Source: DASPSM01 sp036008465 (GTDB lineage Bacteria > Planctomycetota > Planctomycetia > Planctomycetales > Planctomycetaceae). Taken from it: 64,000 bases of DNA. The notes beneath the pieces were generated by a model. That model was not told where the DNA came from and made no database searches. It saw only the letters and a list, made by a program, of their open reading frames with translations. Position numbers and translations under genes: made by a program. The stretch lies in contig DASYNP010000003.1 in the NCBI GenBank assembly GCA_036008465.1, forward strand, positions 1-64,000. The letters are read 5' to 3'. Positions 36,013-44,871 of the stretch are shown in pieces. Position 1 is the stretch's first letter. Every line of letters begins with the position of its first letter.

Positions 36013-36048
36013 CCTATTTATTCATCCAAGCCTATTTATTCATCCAAG
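36013..36048. repeat. 18-bp tandem duplication across a stop codon
   Basis: CCTATTTATTCATCCAAG occurs twice back to back (36013-36030 and 36031-36048). The right copy carries the last codons and stop of the 83-residue gene; the left copy fills the spacer before the next start. Confidence 0.95.
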
Positions 36049-36287
36049 AAGTGCACAGTGACCAGTTTCGCGACACCGCTTCGTCGCAAGTGCGACCAAA
36101 CAGCTTTGAACTCAGTGCCGTCCGGAAGGCTTTCGTGTACTTCGACGGCTGGATTCGGTTTAGCGTCGGCGCGTTCGATGATCAATCGCCCGTCATGCAG
36201 GCCAACAACCGCCTGCCATTCCATGATACCGCGCGCGTCCAGCCGCTCGGACGCGTGTTGGCCGACTACATAGCACTCATCCGCCAC
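36036..36287 (-). CDS. DUF4258-like small protein
   Basis: 83 residues from a GTG start. The open frame continues upstream as GRLFDEIRRLVADECYVV, so the true start may be slightly earlier. The core VVGQHASERLDARGIMEWQAVVGLHDGRLI, then KPNPAVEVHESLPDGTEFKAVWSHL and a final strand KLVTVHFLDE, follow the pattern of DUF4258 (HAxeRmxeRgI... GeiIeeypddKP... vvtvy). That family has a RelE/BrnT-like small fold and is often paired with a small partner gene. A toxin role is possible but unproven. Confidence 0.55.
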   Translation of the reverse strand: MADECYVVGQHASERLDARGIMEWQAVVGLHDGRLIIERADAKPNPAVEVHESLPDGTEFKAVWSHLRRSGVAKLVTVHFLDE

Positions 36288-36332
36288 AAGGCGTCGAATT
36301 TCATCGAAAAGCCGCCCATCCGTGGCTCTCGT

Positions 36333-37313
36333 CTAACGCCGCACGCGCAGCACAATCTTTCCGACCGCTTGTCGATTCACAAACATAGTGAGCGCCGCGG
36401 CATACTCGGCGAGCGGAAACTCGCGCGAGACCAGCGGCTTGAGTTTCCCGGCTTTGAACAAGTCGCACAGCTCGCGGACGTTTTGGCGATAGTTCTCCGG
36501 CTCGCGGCGTTTGAAGTCGCCCCAGAAGACGCCGACGATCTGGCACCCCTTGAGCAACGCCAGGTTGACGGGAAACTTCGGAATCGTCCCGCTGGCGAAG
36601 CCGACGACCAGCAGTCGACCGTTCCAGTTGATCGATCGCGTGGCCTGGTCGAACAGCTCGCCGCCGACCGGATCGTAGATGACGTCGGCTCCTTTGCCAC
36701 CGGTCAGCTCTTTGATTTGGTCTTTGAGGCTGGCCTCGCTGTAGTTCACCAGGACGTCGGCTCCGTGGCTCTTGGCGACTTGCAGTTTTTCGTCGCTGCC
36801 CGCCGCGGCGATCACTCGTGCGCCGAACGCCTTGCCGATCTCGACGGCCGCCAGACCAACTCCGCCGCTGGCTCCCAGCACGAGCAGCGTCTCGCCCGAC
36901 TTCAACTGGCCCCGTTGCTTGAGCGCGTAATATGAAGTGCCGTAGACCAGCTCGAAACCCGATGCTTGGGCGAAATCCATCCCCTCGGGAATCGAGTTCA
37001 CAGAATCGGCTGCCGCGACGGCGCGCTCAGCCATCCCGCCGATTCCCGTCATTCCCATCACGCGGTCGCCCTTCTTCACGCCGACGACGCCCGGGCCGAC
37101 CTCCGCAACCACGCCGGCAACCTCCGCACCCGGCGTGAAGGGAAAGGGCGGTTGAAACTGATATTTGCCCGCGATCTGCAGCACGTCGGGAAAATTGAGC
37201 CCGGCGGCGTAGACATCGATCAACACTTGGCCCTCAGCCGGCTGCGGATCGGGAACGTCCTCCAACGTCAGACTTTCGGGCGGTCCAAACGCGCGACACA
37301 CAACGGCCTTCAT
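36333..37313 (-). CDS. NADPH:quinone oxidoreductase-type MDR enzyme
   Basis: 326 residues from MKAVVCRAFGPPESL; the longer frame to 37571 is non-coding upstream. Medium-chain reductase with a GroES-like N-terminal domain (AAGLNFPDVLQIAGKYQ, PFTPGAEVAGVVAEVG) and a Rossmann domain (ETLLVLGASGGVGLAAVEIGKAFGARVIA). It lacks the zinc ligands of alcohol dehydrogenases, as expected for the quinone oxidoreductase/enoyl reductase branch. It would reduce a quinone or enone with NADPH. A TATAAT box lies about 90 bp upstream. Confidence 0.92.
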   Translation of the reverse strand: MKAVVCRAFGPPESLTLEDVPDPQPAEGQVLIDVYAAGLNFPDVLQIAGKYQFQPPFPFTPGAEVAGVVAEVGPGVVGVKKGDRVMGMTGIGGMAERAVAAADSVNSIPEGMDFAQASGFELVYGTSYYALKQRGQLKSGETLLVLGASGGVGLAAVEIGKAFGARVIAAAGSDEKLQVAKSHGADVLVNYSEASLKDQIKELTGGKGADVIYDPVGGELFDQATRSINWNGRLLVVGFASGTIPKFPVNLALLKGCQIVGVFWGDFKRREPENYRQNVRELCDLFKAGKLKPLVSREFPLAEYAAALTMFVNRQAVGKIVLRVRR

Positions 37314-37619
37314 GTCATTGCCCTGCCTTCGTTGCGAACTCATTTCCTGTCCACGAGACTCAATCGACGAGACGCTTTCAAAAAAGCGCGGCGGCGTGCG
37401 GACATTATAGCGGAGACGCAACTCGCGCCTTAAGCCCATCGGTTGCAGTCGGTGAGTCACTCCTTCTGCACGCACTTGTGAGCTTTGTCTCTTTGGCGAC
37501 TTGGAAACGGTTGCAGGAATCGAATTCTCCCAACACGATAGACTCAGATCGCCCTTTCTCCAGAATCTCAAAGCAAGGGCTGTGCGCGCAGTCTTGCGCG
37601 TCGCGCCCAGAGGCGCCTT
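37314..37619. other. 306-bp divergent intergenic region
   Basis: Between the leftward quinone oxidoreductase gene and the rightward TPR-like gene. Apart from the leftward TATAAT box at 37404-37409 I see no structure, repeat or small gene. Confidence 0.5.
37404..37409 (-). promoter_or_regulatory. Candidate -10 box (TATAAT) for the quinone oxidoreductase gene
   Basis: A perfect TATAAT on the minus strand about 90 bp upstream of the start codon. No good -35 hexamer sits 16-18 bp further upstream (the best is TTAAGG), so activator dependence is possible. Confidence 0.4.
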
Positions 37620-40514
37620 ATGCAGCGCATTTTTGGCATTTCGTTATTTGCGATCGGCAGCTTGTTCATCACGGACGAGTGTCTCGCCGCGGGCACCGGC
37701 GCGGGCCAGACGGTCTGCCTGACGGTGCGCGAACCAGCGGCCGATGGAGGAGCGGGCTCAATCGCGTCGATGGGACTCCGCGAACTTGTGCGACAGGCAT
37801 TCTTGCTGGCGGCCCGCGACGAATTGGGGCTGGCTACTCGCGATGTCATGCTCCGTGAGGACTTTCCCGAAAAACAAGACCCGGCTTCGGCGCCGTTCGA
37901 GCTCTTTTGCCGCAGTCTCGATCCCCCGATCACCGACAAGGGTGACAAAATTGAATGCGTTCTCACCCGTCGAGGAGCGCCGGAAAAAGTCCTGTGGCGC
38001 GTCGTCTATGTTCCCGAATACTATCCGGCTCTGGGAGCTCTCCCGGTCCAGGCAGAAATCTGGTCGCGAAAGGAACTCAAGGACGTTCTCGTACAGGCCG
38101 GCTTCCAGGGCAGCGTGCCGCCTCGCCGGGCCTCCTTCCAAATCCCGAGCGAGACTTACGACCTGCTTTGGACCTGGAATGAAATCTCGGTGATGGCCGG
38201 CCTGCGCCGGATTCACCAGGAAATTCGAGAGAACGGCGAGTCGCCTGAGCTTCTGGGGGCTTTGGCGGTGGGCTACGCCAACCTGGGAACGCTCGCCGAG
38301 TTTTACTACAGCGGCGCGTGCAAAGTCTATTACGCGCGGGCTTTGCTCTACGAAGAGCGACTGTCGAAAGAGACCAACGATACTCCCTGGTCGCTTTATC
38401 ACAGCGCCTACGTCGTCACGCAGCTCGGAATTCCCAACGTAGCCGTCCCGTGGGTGGCAGATGCGAAAAAGAAACTGAGCGCCGCGGGGACCGACAAACC
38501 TCTCCCCTTCTTTGCGAACGTGATGGAGGCCTTCATCGAAGGCAAGCTTCGCAAGATGCTCGAGATCGCCAAAACGCCGGCCGAGCGTCGATTGGCTCAC
38601 TATTTCAACGTCGAGGCGATTTTGTTCGGCGACCTGGACGATTTGACGGTGCGGGCGATCAAGGAATTCTTGCGCGAATGCCCCGATTGCCCGCGGGCCT
38701 ACGACATGCTCTCGCGCTCGAACGAGCTGGGCCCCTCGAGAGAGGGAGCCGAATCGGCCTTCGGCGTCACGAGGCGATTGTTGCGCAAGCAACTGTTGGA
38801 TTTCCCCGGCTTGCCAAAGTCGGTCGTCGAACGCGTCCGGGCTGCCGGCACCAAACCGGAACCCGCAGAGGAAGTGGCTTTGCACAAGGGCGTGGTCTCG
38901 GACCTCAAGAAGGCAGGCAGGGCGGGCGTCGACCGGGGAGAACCGTCACTCGCGGCACTGGGGCAGACGATCGAGGAGATCGACTTCGCGCAACTGGTGC
39001 AACAGCTCACGTTCTTCCGGAATAAGCTCAGCGTGCCGATCAAGGAGATCCTCGAAACTTATGGACCGCTCGGCGAAACGCATCCGTACGCGGGCTACCT
39101 GTCCTCGTTCACCTGGCACCGCAAGGAAATGGAAGCCGGGGCCGCGGCGCTGACGAAGAAGCTCGAGGTTTTTGCGTTCACGATGAAAGACCGTCCGGTG
39201 ATGCAATGGCTGTACAGCCTGACGGCCGAGCAGCGGTTTCACGATCTCTATCAAGTGCCGGGCAAGCACTGCGACTCGATCTTCATCGACGACATGCGCT
39301 GCATGAAAGTCGATTTGTTTGGCCCGCCCGACGATCCCAAGTACGGAGCGCCGAACATGGCAAGAGCTTGGGCGATGTGCGACAAGTTGCCGGTGGCGGT
39401 CGCGATGCGCATCACGCGCGACTGGCCGCGGGCCAAGACCGAAGTCGAAAAATACGAGCACGTTTACGCTGAGGAGCCGATCGTGCTCTACGCCTTAACG
39501 AATCGCTATTTGTCGCTCAAGCGCTACAGCGACGCCGAGCGCTGCGCGAAGCGGCACGTGGAAGTTCATCCGAGCTACCCGTCGTATCGCTCGCTGGCCG
39601 CCGCTTACAAGGGGCAGAAGAACGAAGCGAAATGGAAGGAGACGCTGGACAAGGCGATCGAGTTGCCTCCGCTGGGGCTCGAGCAAGCCTCGATTCAAAA
39701 TCAGATCGCGCATCACTTTCTCGAGAAGCATGATTATCAGCAAGCCGTCATCTACGCCGACGCCGCCGCCGAAAGTTACTCCGGTTGGTCGATGCTGACG
39801 GCCGCCCGGTGCCACGAGATGCTCGGCGAATGGAAGAAATCCGAACAATTCGTCCGCGCCGTCGCGGAGCGCTACGAGAACTCGGACTGGATGTATTGGT
39901 GCCACCGCACTGGGCGGGGCGACGTTGCCGCAGCCGACGAGTTGGTTCGCAAACAGCTCGAAGACTTGGGGACCGGGATTTACTCGCACGAATATGTGCG
40001 GATCTCGATTTACTACCTGTTGACCAATGAGCCTGACAAATCGTTGCTTGTTTGCCAGCGAGCGTACCAACTCAGAAAAGATCCCTACATCGGCCTCTTG
40101 GCGGCAATCATCGCCGACGGGCTCGACAAAACCGTCAACCGCGATCGACTCTTCACCGAAATTACGAGCACGACGCTCGCGCACAACTACGCCGAGGCGC
40201 CGACGCAGGACTATTACAAGCGGCTCGCCGCTTTGATGCGCGACACGGTGACCACCAAAAAGGTCCCGCACCTGAATCTTGTCGAATTCGACAAACTCCA
40301 GGCCGAGGCCGCACCGGAGAAACTCTATCCGTCCGTCCTGCTGTATCTGGTGGGCGTCTTCCTCAAGAACCGGGGCGATCTTGAAAACGCCAAAAAGTAC
40401 CTCATTCGGGCGGCCCAGTCGGACGACTGGGGGAACTCCAACCACGTCTTGGCCTGCCAACTTCTGCGGGAGATGAAGGTCCAAGTTCCGCCAAGAGAGG
40501 CAAGCACGAAATAG
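37620..40514 (+). CDS. Giant secreted TPR-like protein, paralogue 1
   Basis: 964 residues with a signal peptide (MQRIFGISLFAIGSLF, cleaved near CLAA). No enzyme motif was recognised. The N-terminal half has a conserved block RQAFLLAARDELGLATRD and a Tyr-rich helical region GESPELLGALAVGYANLGTLAEFYYSGACKVYYARALLYEERL. The C-terminal half (about 590-960) has tetratricopeptide-like helix pairs (EEPIVLYALTNRYLSLKRYSDAERCAKRHVEVHPSYPSYRSLAAAYKG). A CPDC motif occurs near residue 360. It is clearly homologous along its whole length to the next gene, 78 bp downstream. An extracytoplasmic scaffold or binding role is inferred only from the TPR-like repeats. Confidence 0.85.
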   Translation: MQRIFGISLFAIGSLFITDECLAAGTGAGQTVCLTVREPAADGGAGSIASMGLRELVRQAFLLAARDELGLATRDVMLREDFPEKQDPASAPFELFCRSLDPPITDKGDKIECVLTRRGAPEKVLWRVVYVPEYYPALGALPVQAEIWSRKELKDVLVQAGFQGSVPPRRASFQIPSETYDLLWTWNEISVMAGLRRIHQEIRENGESPELLGALAVGYANLGTLAEFYYSGACKVYYARALLYEERLSKETNDTPWSLYHSAYVVTQLGIPNVAVPWVADAKKKLSAAGTDKPLPFFANVMEAFIEGKLRKMLEIAKTPAERRLAHYFNVEAILFGDLDDLTVRAIKEFLRECPDCPRAYDMLSRSNELGPSREGAESAFGVTRRLLRKQLLDFPGLPKSVVERVRAAGTKPEPAEEVALHKGVVSDLKKAGRAGVDRGEPSLAALGQTIEEIDFAQLVQQLTFFRNKLSVPIKEILETYGPLGETHPYAGYLSSFTWHRKEMEAGAAALTKKLEVFAFTMKDRPVMQWLYSLTAEQRFHDLYQVPGKHCDSIFIDDMRCMKVDLFGPPDDPKYGAPNMARAWAMCDKLPVAVAMRITRDWPRAKTEVEKYEHVYAEEPIVLYALTNRYLSLKRYSDAERCAKRHVEVHPSYPSYRSLAAAYKGQKNEAKWKETLDKAIELPPLGLEQASIQNQIAHHFLEKHDYQQAVIYADAAAESYSGWSMLTAARCHEMLGEWKKSEQFVRAVAERYENSDWMYWCHRTGRGDVAAADELVRKQLEDLGTGIYSHEYVRISIYYLLTNEPDKSLLVCQRAYQLRKDPYIGLLAAIIADGLDKTVNRDRLFTEITSTTLAHNYAEAPTQDYYKRLAALMRDTVTTKKVPHLNLVEFDKLQAEAAPEKLYPSVLLYLVGVFLKNRGDLENAKKYLIRAAQSDDWGNSNHVLACQLLREMKVQVPPREASTK

Positions 40515-40592
40515 GCGGTTTTTCCGCTCTCTTCGAACCGCCGGCGCAAGTGCGTTTCGCGCCGGCTAAGCAGATCGTTCAAGGTCATTCCG

Positions 40593-43500
40593 ATGTCACG
40601 GCCGTTCGTCATTTCGCTGATCGTCATCGCGGTTTTGTTGGTCGCCGGCGGCGCCGCGGAGATTGTATTGTTGCTTGGCGACCGTGCCGAGCCCCGCAAG
40701 CCCGTGGCTCCTGCGCCACCGCCAGCCAGCTTGCCGGTGGGACAGACCGTCTACGTGCTCGTTCATGAATCGGAAGAGAACTTTCTGCAAGTGGCTCCGC
40801 TGGTGATTCGCGAACTCCCGCGGCAGGCGTTTCTCTTGGCAGCCCGCGACGAGCTGGGACTCTCGACACGCGACGAAGTCTTGAGAGAAGAATTCCCGGA
40901 AAAGCCCGAGGACAAGTCCGTTCCTTTCGAAGTCTTTTGCGAATCGCACAAGGCCGAAAAATTCAGCGACATTCAATACACGCTCAACCGCCTGGGACCA
41001 AACAAAGAAGAGCTGTGGGAGGAAGCGATCAATGTCGACGTCGACGACCCGAAGGCGATCACAACGATGGCGCAGCGTGCTGAAGCGTTGTCGCGCGGCA
41101 AGCTCAAGGATGTTTTGAGCCGGCTCGGCGTCACAAGCAGCCTACCCAAGGGCCGTCCGACGTCGAACGTCCCAAGCGCGACGTCCGATCTGTTGTGGTC
41201 GTGGAATGAAATCTCGGTCCTGGGAGGTCTCCGACGGGTCCATAGCGAGATTCGCGAGAAAGGCGAATCGCCCGAACTTGTCGCGGCGCTCGCGGTCGGC
41301 TACGCCAATCTGGGAACGCTCACCGAGTATTACTACAGCGAGGCGTGCAAGGCCTATTACGCCCGTGCGCTGCTCTATGCCGAACGGTTAGTGCGCGAGA
41401 CCGCGGGAGCGCCCTGGGCGCTTTGGCACCGCGCCTACGTCCGCACGCAGCTGGGACTGCACAATCTGGCCGCGGAGGACATTGCGGCCGCTAAGAAAAA
41501 ACAACGCACCGCGCCGCCGGCAACGCCCTTGCCTGTCTTCGCCGATGTGCTCGACGCGTTTGCCCAAGGACAGCTCGCCCGGATGCTGACAATCGCCGAG
41601 ACTCCGGCCCAACGCCGGCTGGCCCTCTATTTGAATCTCCAGGCGGTCGCTTTCGGCGAACTGGAAGACCTGAAGATCAAAACCGCGTACGATCTCCTCG
41701 AGGATTGTCGAGACTGCGCCCGCGTCTACGACATGCTGGCGGCCACCGACGAGTTGGGACCCAAGCGGATTGGGTCTTCATCGGCGTTTAAAGTCACGGG
41801 CGAGTTCCTGCGCAAGCGGCTGCTCGACGTGCCCGGCCTGCCCGAGCCCACAAAAAAGAGGATTCTCGACGCCGAACCCCCGGCGGAGACCGGCGTCGAG
41901 GCGGAGTTTCGCAAGTCGCTGATCACGGATCTCGAGCGGGCCGGCAAAGGCGACGTCGACCGGGGCGAACCGTCCCTGTCCGCCGTCGGACACGCCATCG
42001 AAGAGATCAATTTCGCCCAGCTGATCCGCCTGCTCGAAGTCGAACGCAACGCGCTCGGCTTCCCCGTCGAGCAGACGGTCGCCACCTATGGTCCACTGGT
42101 CGCGGGCCATCCCTACGCCGCCTATATCAACGCGTATTCGCGCGACAAGAAAACTCTCGACGCCGCCAATGCGGCCCTCTTGAAGAAGATCGACCTGTCG
42201 CACATCAGCCTGAAGGAGTATTTGATGCTCCACTGGCTCTACAGCATGAACCCCACCGAGCACCTCTACGCCTGCTGGAAGGTGCCCGGCGAGCACTCCG
42301 ACATGGTGCTGGCGGACGAAATGCGCTGCATGAAATTCGGTCTGTACGGCCAGCCGGACGACGCCGACGTCAACGCCCGGTACATGGCCCGGATTTGGAG
42401 CACCAGCAGCAAGCTGCCGCTGGTGATTGCCATCCGAATCAACCGCGACTGGGCCCACGCGGCCAAAGACGTCGACACGTACGAGCGCGATTATGCCGAC
42501 GATCCGCTGGTGATGTACGCTCTGGCAAACCGCTACCACACGCTCAAGCGCTACGACGACGCCGAGCGCTGCGCCAAGCGGCAAGTGAAAGCGGCTCCCA
42601 GCTATACCGCGTACCGTCTGTTGGCGGCAATCTACAAAGTCAAAGACGACGAAGCGCGCTGGAAAGAAACCTTGGACGAAGCGATCAAGCTGCCGCCGCA
42701 AGGACTCGAGCAGGCCCAAGTTCAAGACGAGATTGCGCGAGACTTCATGCGGCAAAAAAAATGGAAAGAGGCAGTCGTGTACGCCGACGCGGCGGCCCAA
42801 AGCTACTCGGCCTGGTCGATGATCACGGCCGCCCGCTGTCACGAGAGGCTGGGCGATTGGGACGAGTCCGAGCGGCTGGTTCGTGCGGTCGCGGCCCGCT
42901 ACGACAGCGCGCCGTTCGAATGGATCTATTGGTGCCACCGCACGGGCCACGGCGACATCGAAGCGGCCAACGACTTCACTCGGCAGCATATTGAGAGCTG
43001 GGGCCCCCAACTTTTCCCGTGGCAAGAGCGGGATACGGGCCTTTACTATGTGCTCGTCGGAGACACTGCAAAGGCGATCGGCCCCCTTCAACGCGCGTTT
43101 GACAAAGGGCACGAATATTTCTCCGCCTTCCATGCCGCCGTGGCCGCCGACAGGCTGGGCAAGACTGCTGAACGCGACGCGTTCCTCAAGCAGATCGTCG
43201 AAACTGAGCCGCCGGCTAAGTCCAGTGAAGGCAAACCAGCCGTGCAGTGCTATCGACAGCTCGCCGGGTACCTCCGGGAAATGCTGCCGCCAAAGTCGGT
43301 CAAAAAGCTTAACATCGCCGAAGTCGACAAAATTCTCTCCGGCGCCCGCTCCACCGGGCTGAGCACTTCGACGCTCCCCTATTTTGTGGGAGTGTTTTTG
43401 AAGAACCGGGGCGATGTGGAGGGCGCGAAGGCGTATCTGATCCGCAGCGCGCAGTCAAAAGACTGGCAGAGGATCAATCATGTTCTCGCCTGTCAGATCC

Positions 43501-43595
43501 TGCGGGAGATGAAAGTCAAAGTGCCGCCCCCGGAAGACGGCCCGACCATCACCGAACCTCCGCCCCCGGCTCTCCCCAGGCTCAAGAGGACTTGA
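40593..43595 (+). CDS. Giant membrane-anchored TPR-like protein, paralogue 2
   Basis: 1000 residues. In place of a cleavable signal it has an N-terminal anchor (FVISLIVIAVLLVAGGAAEIVLLL, about residues 4-28) and then the same architecture as the preceding gene: RQAFLLAARDELGLSTRD, GESPELVAALAVGYANLGTLTEYYYSEACKAYYARALLYAERL, CRDC, and C-terminal TPR-like repeats (DDPLVMYALANRYHTLKRYDDAERCAKRQVKAAPSYTAYRLLAAIYK). Identity reaches ~80% in the best blocks and is much lower elsewhere. The C-terminus is Pro-rich. Same strand, 78-bp gap, so probably co-transcribed. Function unknown. Confidence 0.85.
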   Translation: MSRPFVISLIVIAVLLVAGGAAEIVLLLGDRAEPRKPVAPAPPPASLPVGQTVYVLVHESEENFLQVAPLVIRELPRQAFLLAARDELGLSTRDEVLREEFPEKPEDKSVPFEVFCESHKAEKFSDIQYTLNRLGPNKEELWEEAINVDVDDPKAITTMAQRAEALSRGKLKDVLSRLGVTSSLPKGRPTSNVPSATSDLLWSWNEISVLGGLRRVHSEIREKGESPELVAALAVGYANLGTLTEYYYSEACKAYYARALLYAERLVRETAGAPWALWHRAYVRTQLGLHNLAAEDIAAAKKKQRTAPPATPLPVFADVLDAFAQGQLARMLTIAETPAQRRLALYLNLQAVAFGELEDLKIKTAYDLLEDCRDCARVYDMLAATDELGPKRIGSSSAFKVTGEFLRKRLLDVPGLPEPTKKRILDAEPPAETGVEAEFRKSLITDLERAGKGDVDRGEPSLSAVGHAIEEINFAQLIRLLEVERNALGFPVEQTVATYGPLVAGHPYAAYINAYSRDKKTLDAANAALLKKIDLSHISLKEYLMLHWLYSMNPTEHLYACWKVPGEHSDMVLADEMRCMKFGLYGQPDDADVNARYMARIWSTSSKLPLVIAIRINRDWAHAAKDVDTYERDYADDPLVMYALANRYHTLKRYDDAERCAKRQVKAAPSYTAYRLLAAIYKVKDDEARWKETLDEAIKLPPQGLEQAQVQDEIARDFMRQKKWKEAVVYADAAAQSYSAWSMITAARCHERLGDWDESERLVRAVAARYDSAPFEWIYWCHRTGHGDIEAANDFTRQHIESWGPQLFPWQERDTGLYYVLVGDTAKAIGPLQRAFDKGHEYFSAFHAAVAADRLGKTAERDAFLKQIVETEPPAKSSEGKPAVQCYRQLAGYLREMLPPKSVKKLNIAEVDKILSGARSTGLSTSTLPYFVGVFLKNRGDVEGAKAYLIRSAQSKDWQRINHVLACQILREMKVKVPPPEDGPTITEPPPPALPRLKRT

Positions 43596-43657
43596 AAACC
43601 GAGAAGCCGGTCTCCGTCGAGATCGTATCTCACTCAAGTGCGCAAGGAGAAAACAAC

Positions 43658-44551
43658 ATGGACGACAAACTCGATACGCCGCAACGAAAAGAGCTGGCCA
43701 CAAAAGCCGGCGAATTCCTAATCGGCAACGATCTGCGTGTCACCCGCTTGGGATTCGGCGCCATGCGAATCACGGGAGATGGAATTTGGGGCGAGCCGCC
43801 AGATCGAGCGAAGGCGATCCGGGTTTTGCGGCGGGCCGTCGAGTTGGGAATTAATTTCATCGACACGGCGGATTCCTACGGTCCCAAAGTGAGTGAAGAG
43901 ATCATCGCCGAGGCCCTGCACCCGTATCCGTCGCACCTGGTGATCGCCACGAAGGGGGGATTCGACCGACCGGGTCCCAACCGTTGGGTCGAGAACGGCA
44001 AGCCGGAGCACCTGCGAGACGCCTGCGAAGGCAGCCTGCGCCGATTGCGATTAGAGCAGATCGCCCTTTATCAGTTGCACCGCATCGATCCGAAAGTTCC
44101 GGCTGAAGATCAACTCGGCGCGCTGAAGGACCTGCAGCGAGAAGGCAAGATCAAGCACATCGGTCTCTCGGAAGTGAGCGTGCGGCAGATTCAACACGCG
44201 CAAGCGATCGTTCCGATTGTCAGCGTGCAGAATCGCTACAGCCTGACTGACCGTGGATCAGAAGCGGTGCTGCAGTATTGCGAAAAGCAGAAGATGGGCT
44301 TTATTCCCTGGTTTCCGTTGGCTGCCGGTCAACTGGCCCGGCCCGACAGTCCGATCAATCAGGCCGCCGCGCGATCGAAAGTGACGCCCTCGCAAGTGGC
44401 TCTGGCGTGGCTGCTTTGGCGATCGCCCGTGATGCTGCCGATTCCGGGAACCTCGAGCGTCGAGCACCTCGAGGAAAATGTCGCCGCCGCCGGTTTGAAG
44501 ATCGACGACAACGAGCTGCGGGCACTCGGCGAGACGGTCCGTGCGCAGTAG
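43658..44551 (+). CDS. Aldo/keto reductase
   Basis: 297 residues from ATG 43658 with AAGGAG upstream; the frame starting at 43592 would overlap the previous gene. TIM-barrel AKR signature: RLGFGAMRITG, FIDTADSYGPKVSEEIIAEAL (catalytic Asp and Tyr), LVIATKGGF (catalytic Lys), LYQLHRIDP (His), IGLSEVSVRQI, VQNRYSLTDR and IPGTSSVEHLEENVAAA for NADPH binding. It resembles the oxidoreductases annotated as pyridoxal reductase-like. It reduces aldehydes or ketones in the cytoplasm; the substrate is unknown. Confidence 0.93.
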   Translation: MDDKLDTPQRKELATKAGEFLIGNDLRVTRLGFGAMRITGDGIWGEPPDRAKAIRVLRRAVELGINFIDTADSYGPKVSEEIIAEALHPYPSHLVIATKGGFDRPGPNRWVENGKPEHLRDACEGSLRRLRLEQIALYQLHRIDPKVPAEDQLGALKDLQREGKIKHIGLSEVSVRQIQHAQAIVPIVSVQNRYSLTDRGSEAVLQYCEKQKMGFIPWFPLAAGQLARPDSPINQAAARSKVTPSQVALAWLLWRSPVMLPIPGTSSVEHLEENVAAAGLKIDDNELRALGETVRAQ

Positions 44552-44871
44552 TACCGCTTCCACAACAAAATGGTAGGAGGCAGATCCGGATGAATCGGCC
44601 AACAGGGAAGCGTCCGACGAATCGTTGGCAGTCAGTAGAGGGTGCAACATCTTCGTGAGGACGTCGGAGGATCGCGCGATGCCAAAAACTCTTGCTCCCC
44701 TCACCCCTAGCCCCTCTCCCGCGAGGGGAGAGGAGAGCATGACGGTTGGATTCCTTCTCTGTTCTCCACCATTTTCCACTAGATGGCGTGATGCGGTGCG
44801 CGGCCCCTTGGCAATCGATGGGTCTGGGGCCGCTTCGCGGCCTTGGCCCAGCCTCCGAGAGAACTCACCCG
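44552..44871. other. 320-bp intergenic region between convergent genes
   Basis: No gene. It holds the second REP-like hairpin (44696-44737) and a GC-rich GGCCGCTTCGCGGCC palindrome near 44830. Either could serve the two converging transcripts. Confidence 0.5.
44696..44737. repeat. REP-like hairpin, copy 2
   Basis: CCCCTCACCCCTAG followed by CCCCTCTCCC-GCGA-GGGGAGAGG. This is the reverse complement of the element at 3494-3534 with a few substitutions, showing an interspersed repeat family. Confidence 0.75.

Noticed and set aside
37758..38885. 375-codon minus-strand frame opposite the first TPR-like gene
   Set aside because: Shadow frame; the + strand product is supported by its paralogue.
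41778..43133. 451-codon minus-strand frame opposite the second TPR-like gene
   Set aside because: Long but antisense to a conserved paralogue; Arg/Val/Gly-rich composition typical of GC-driven shadows.
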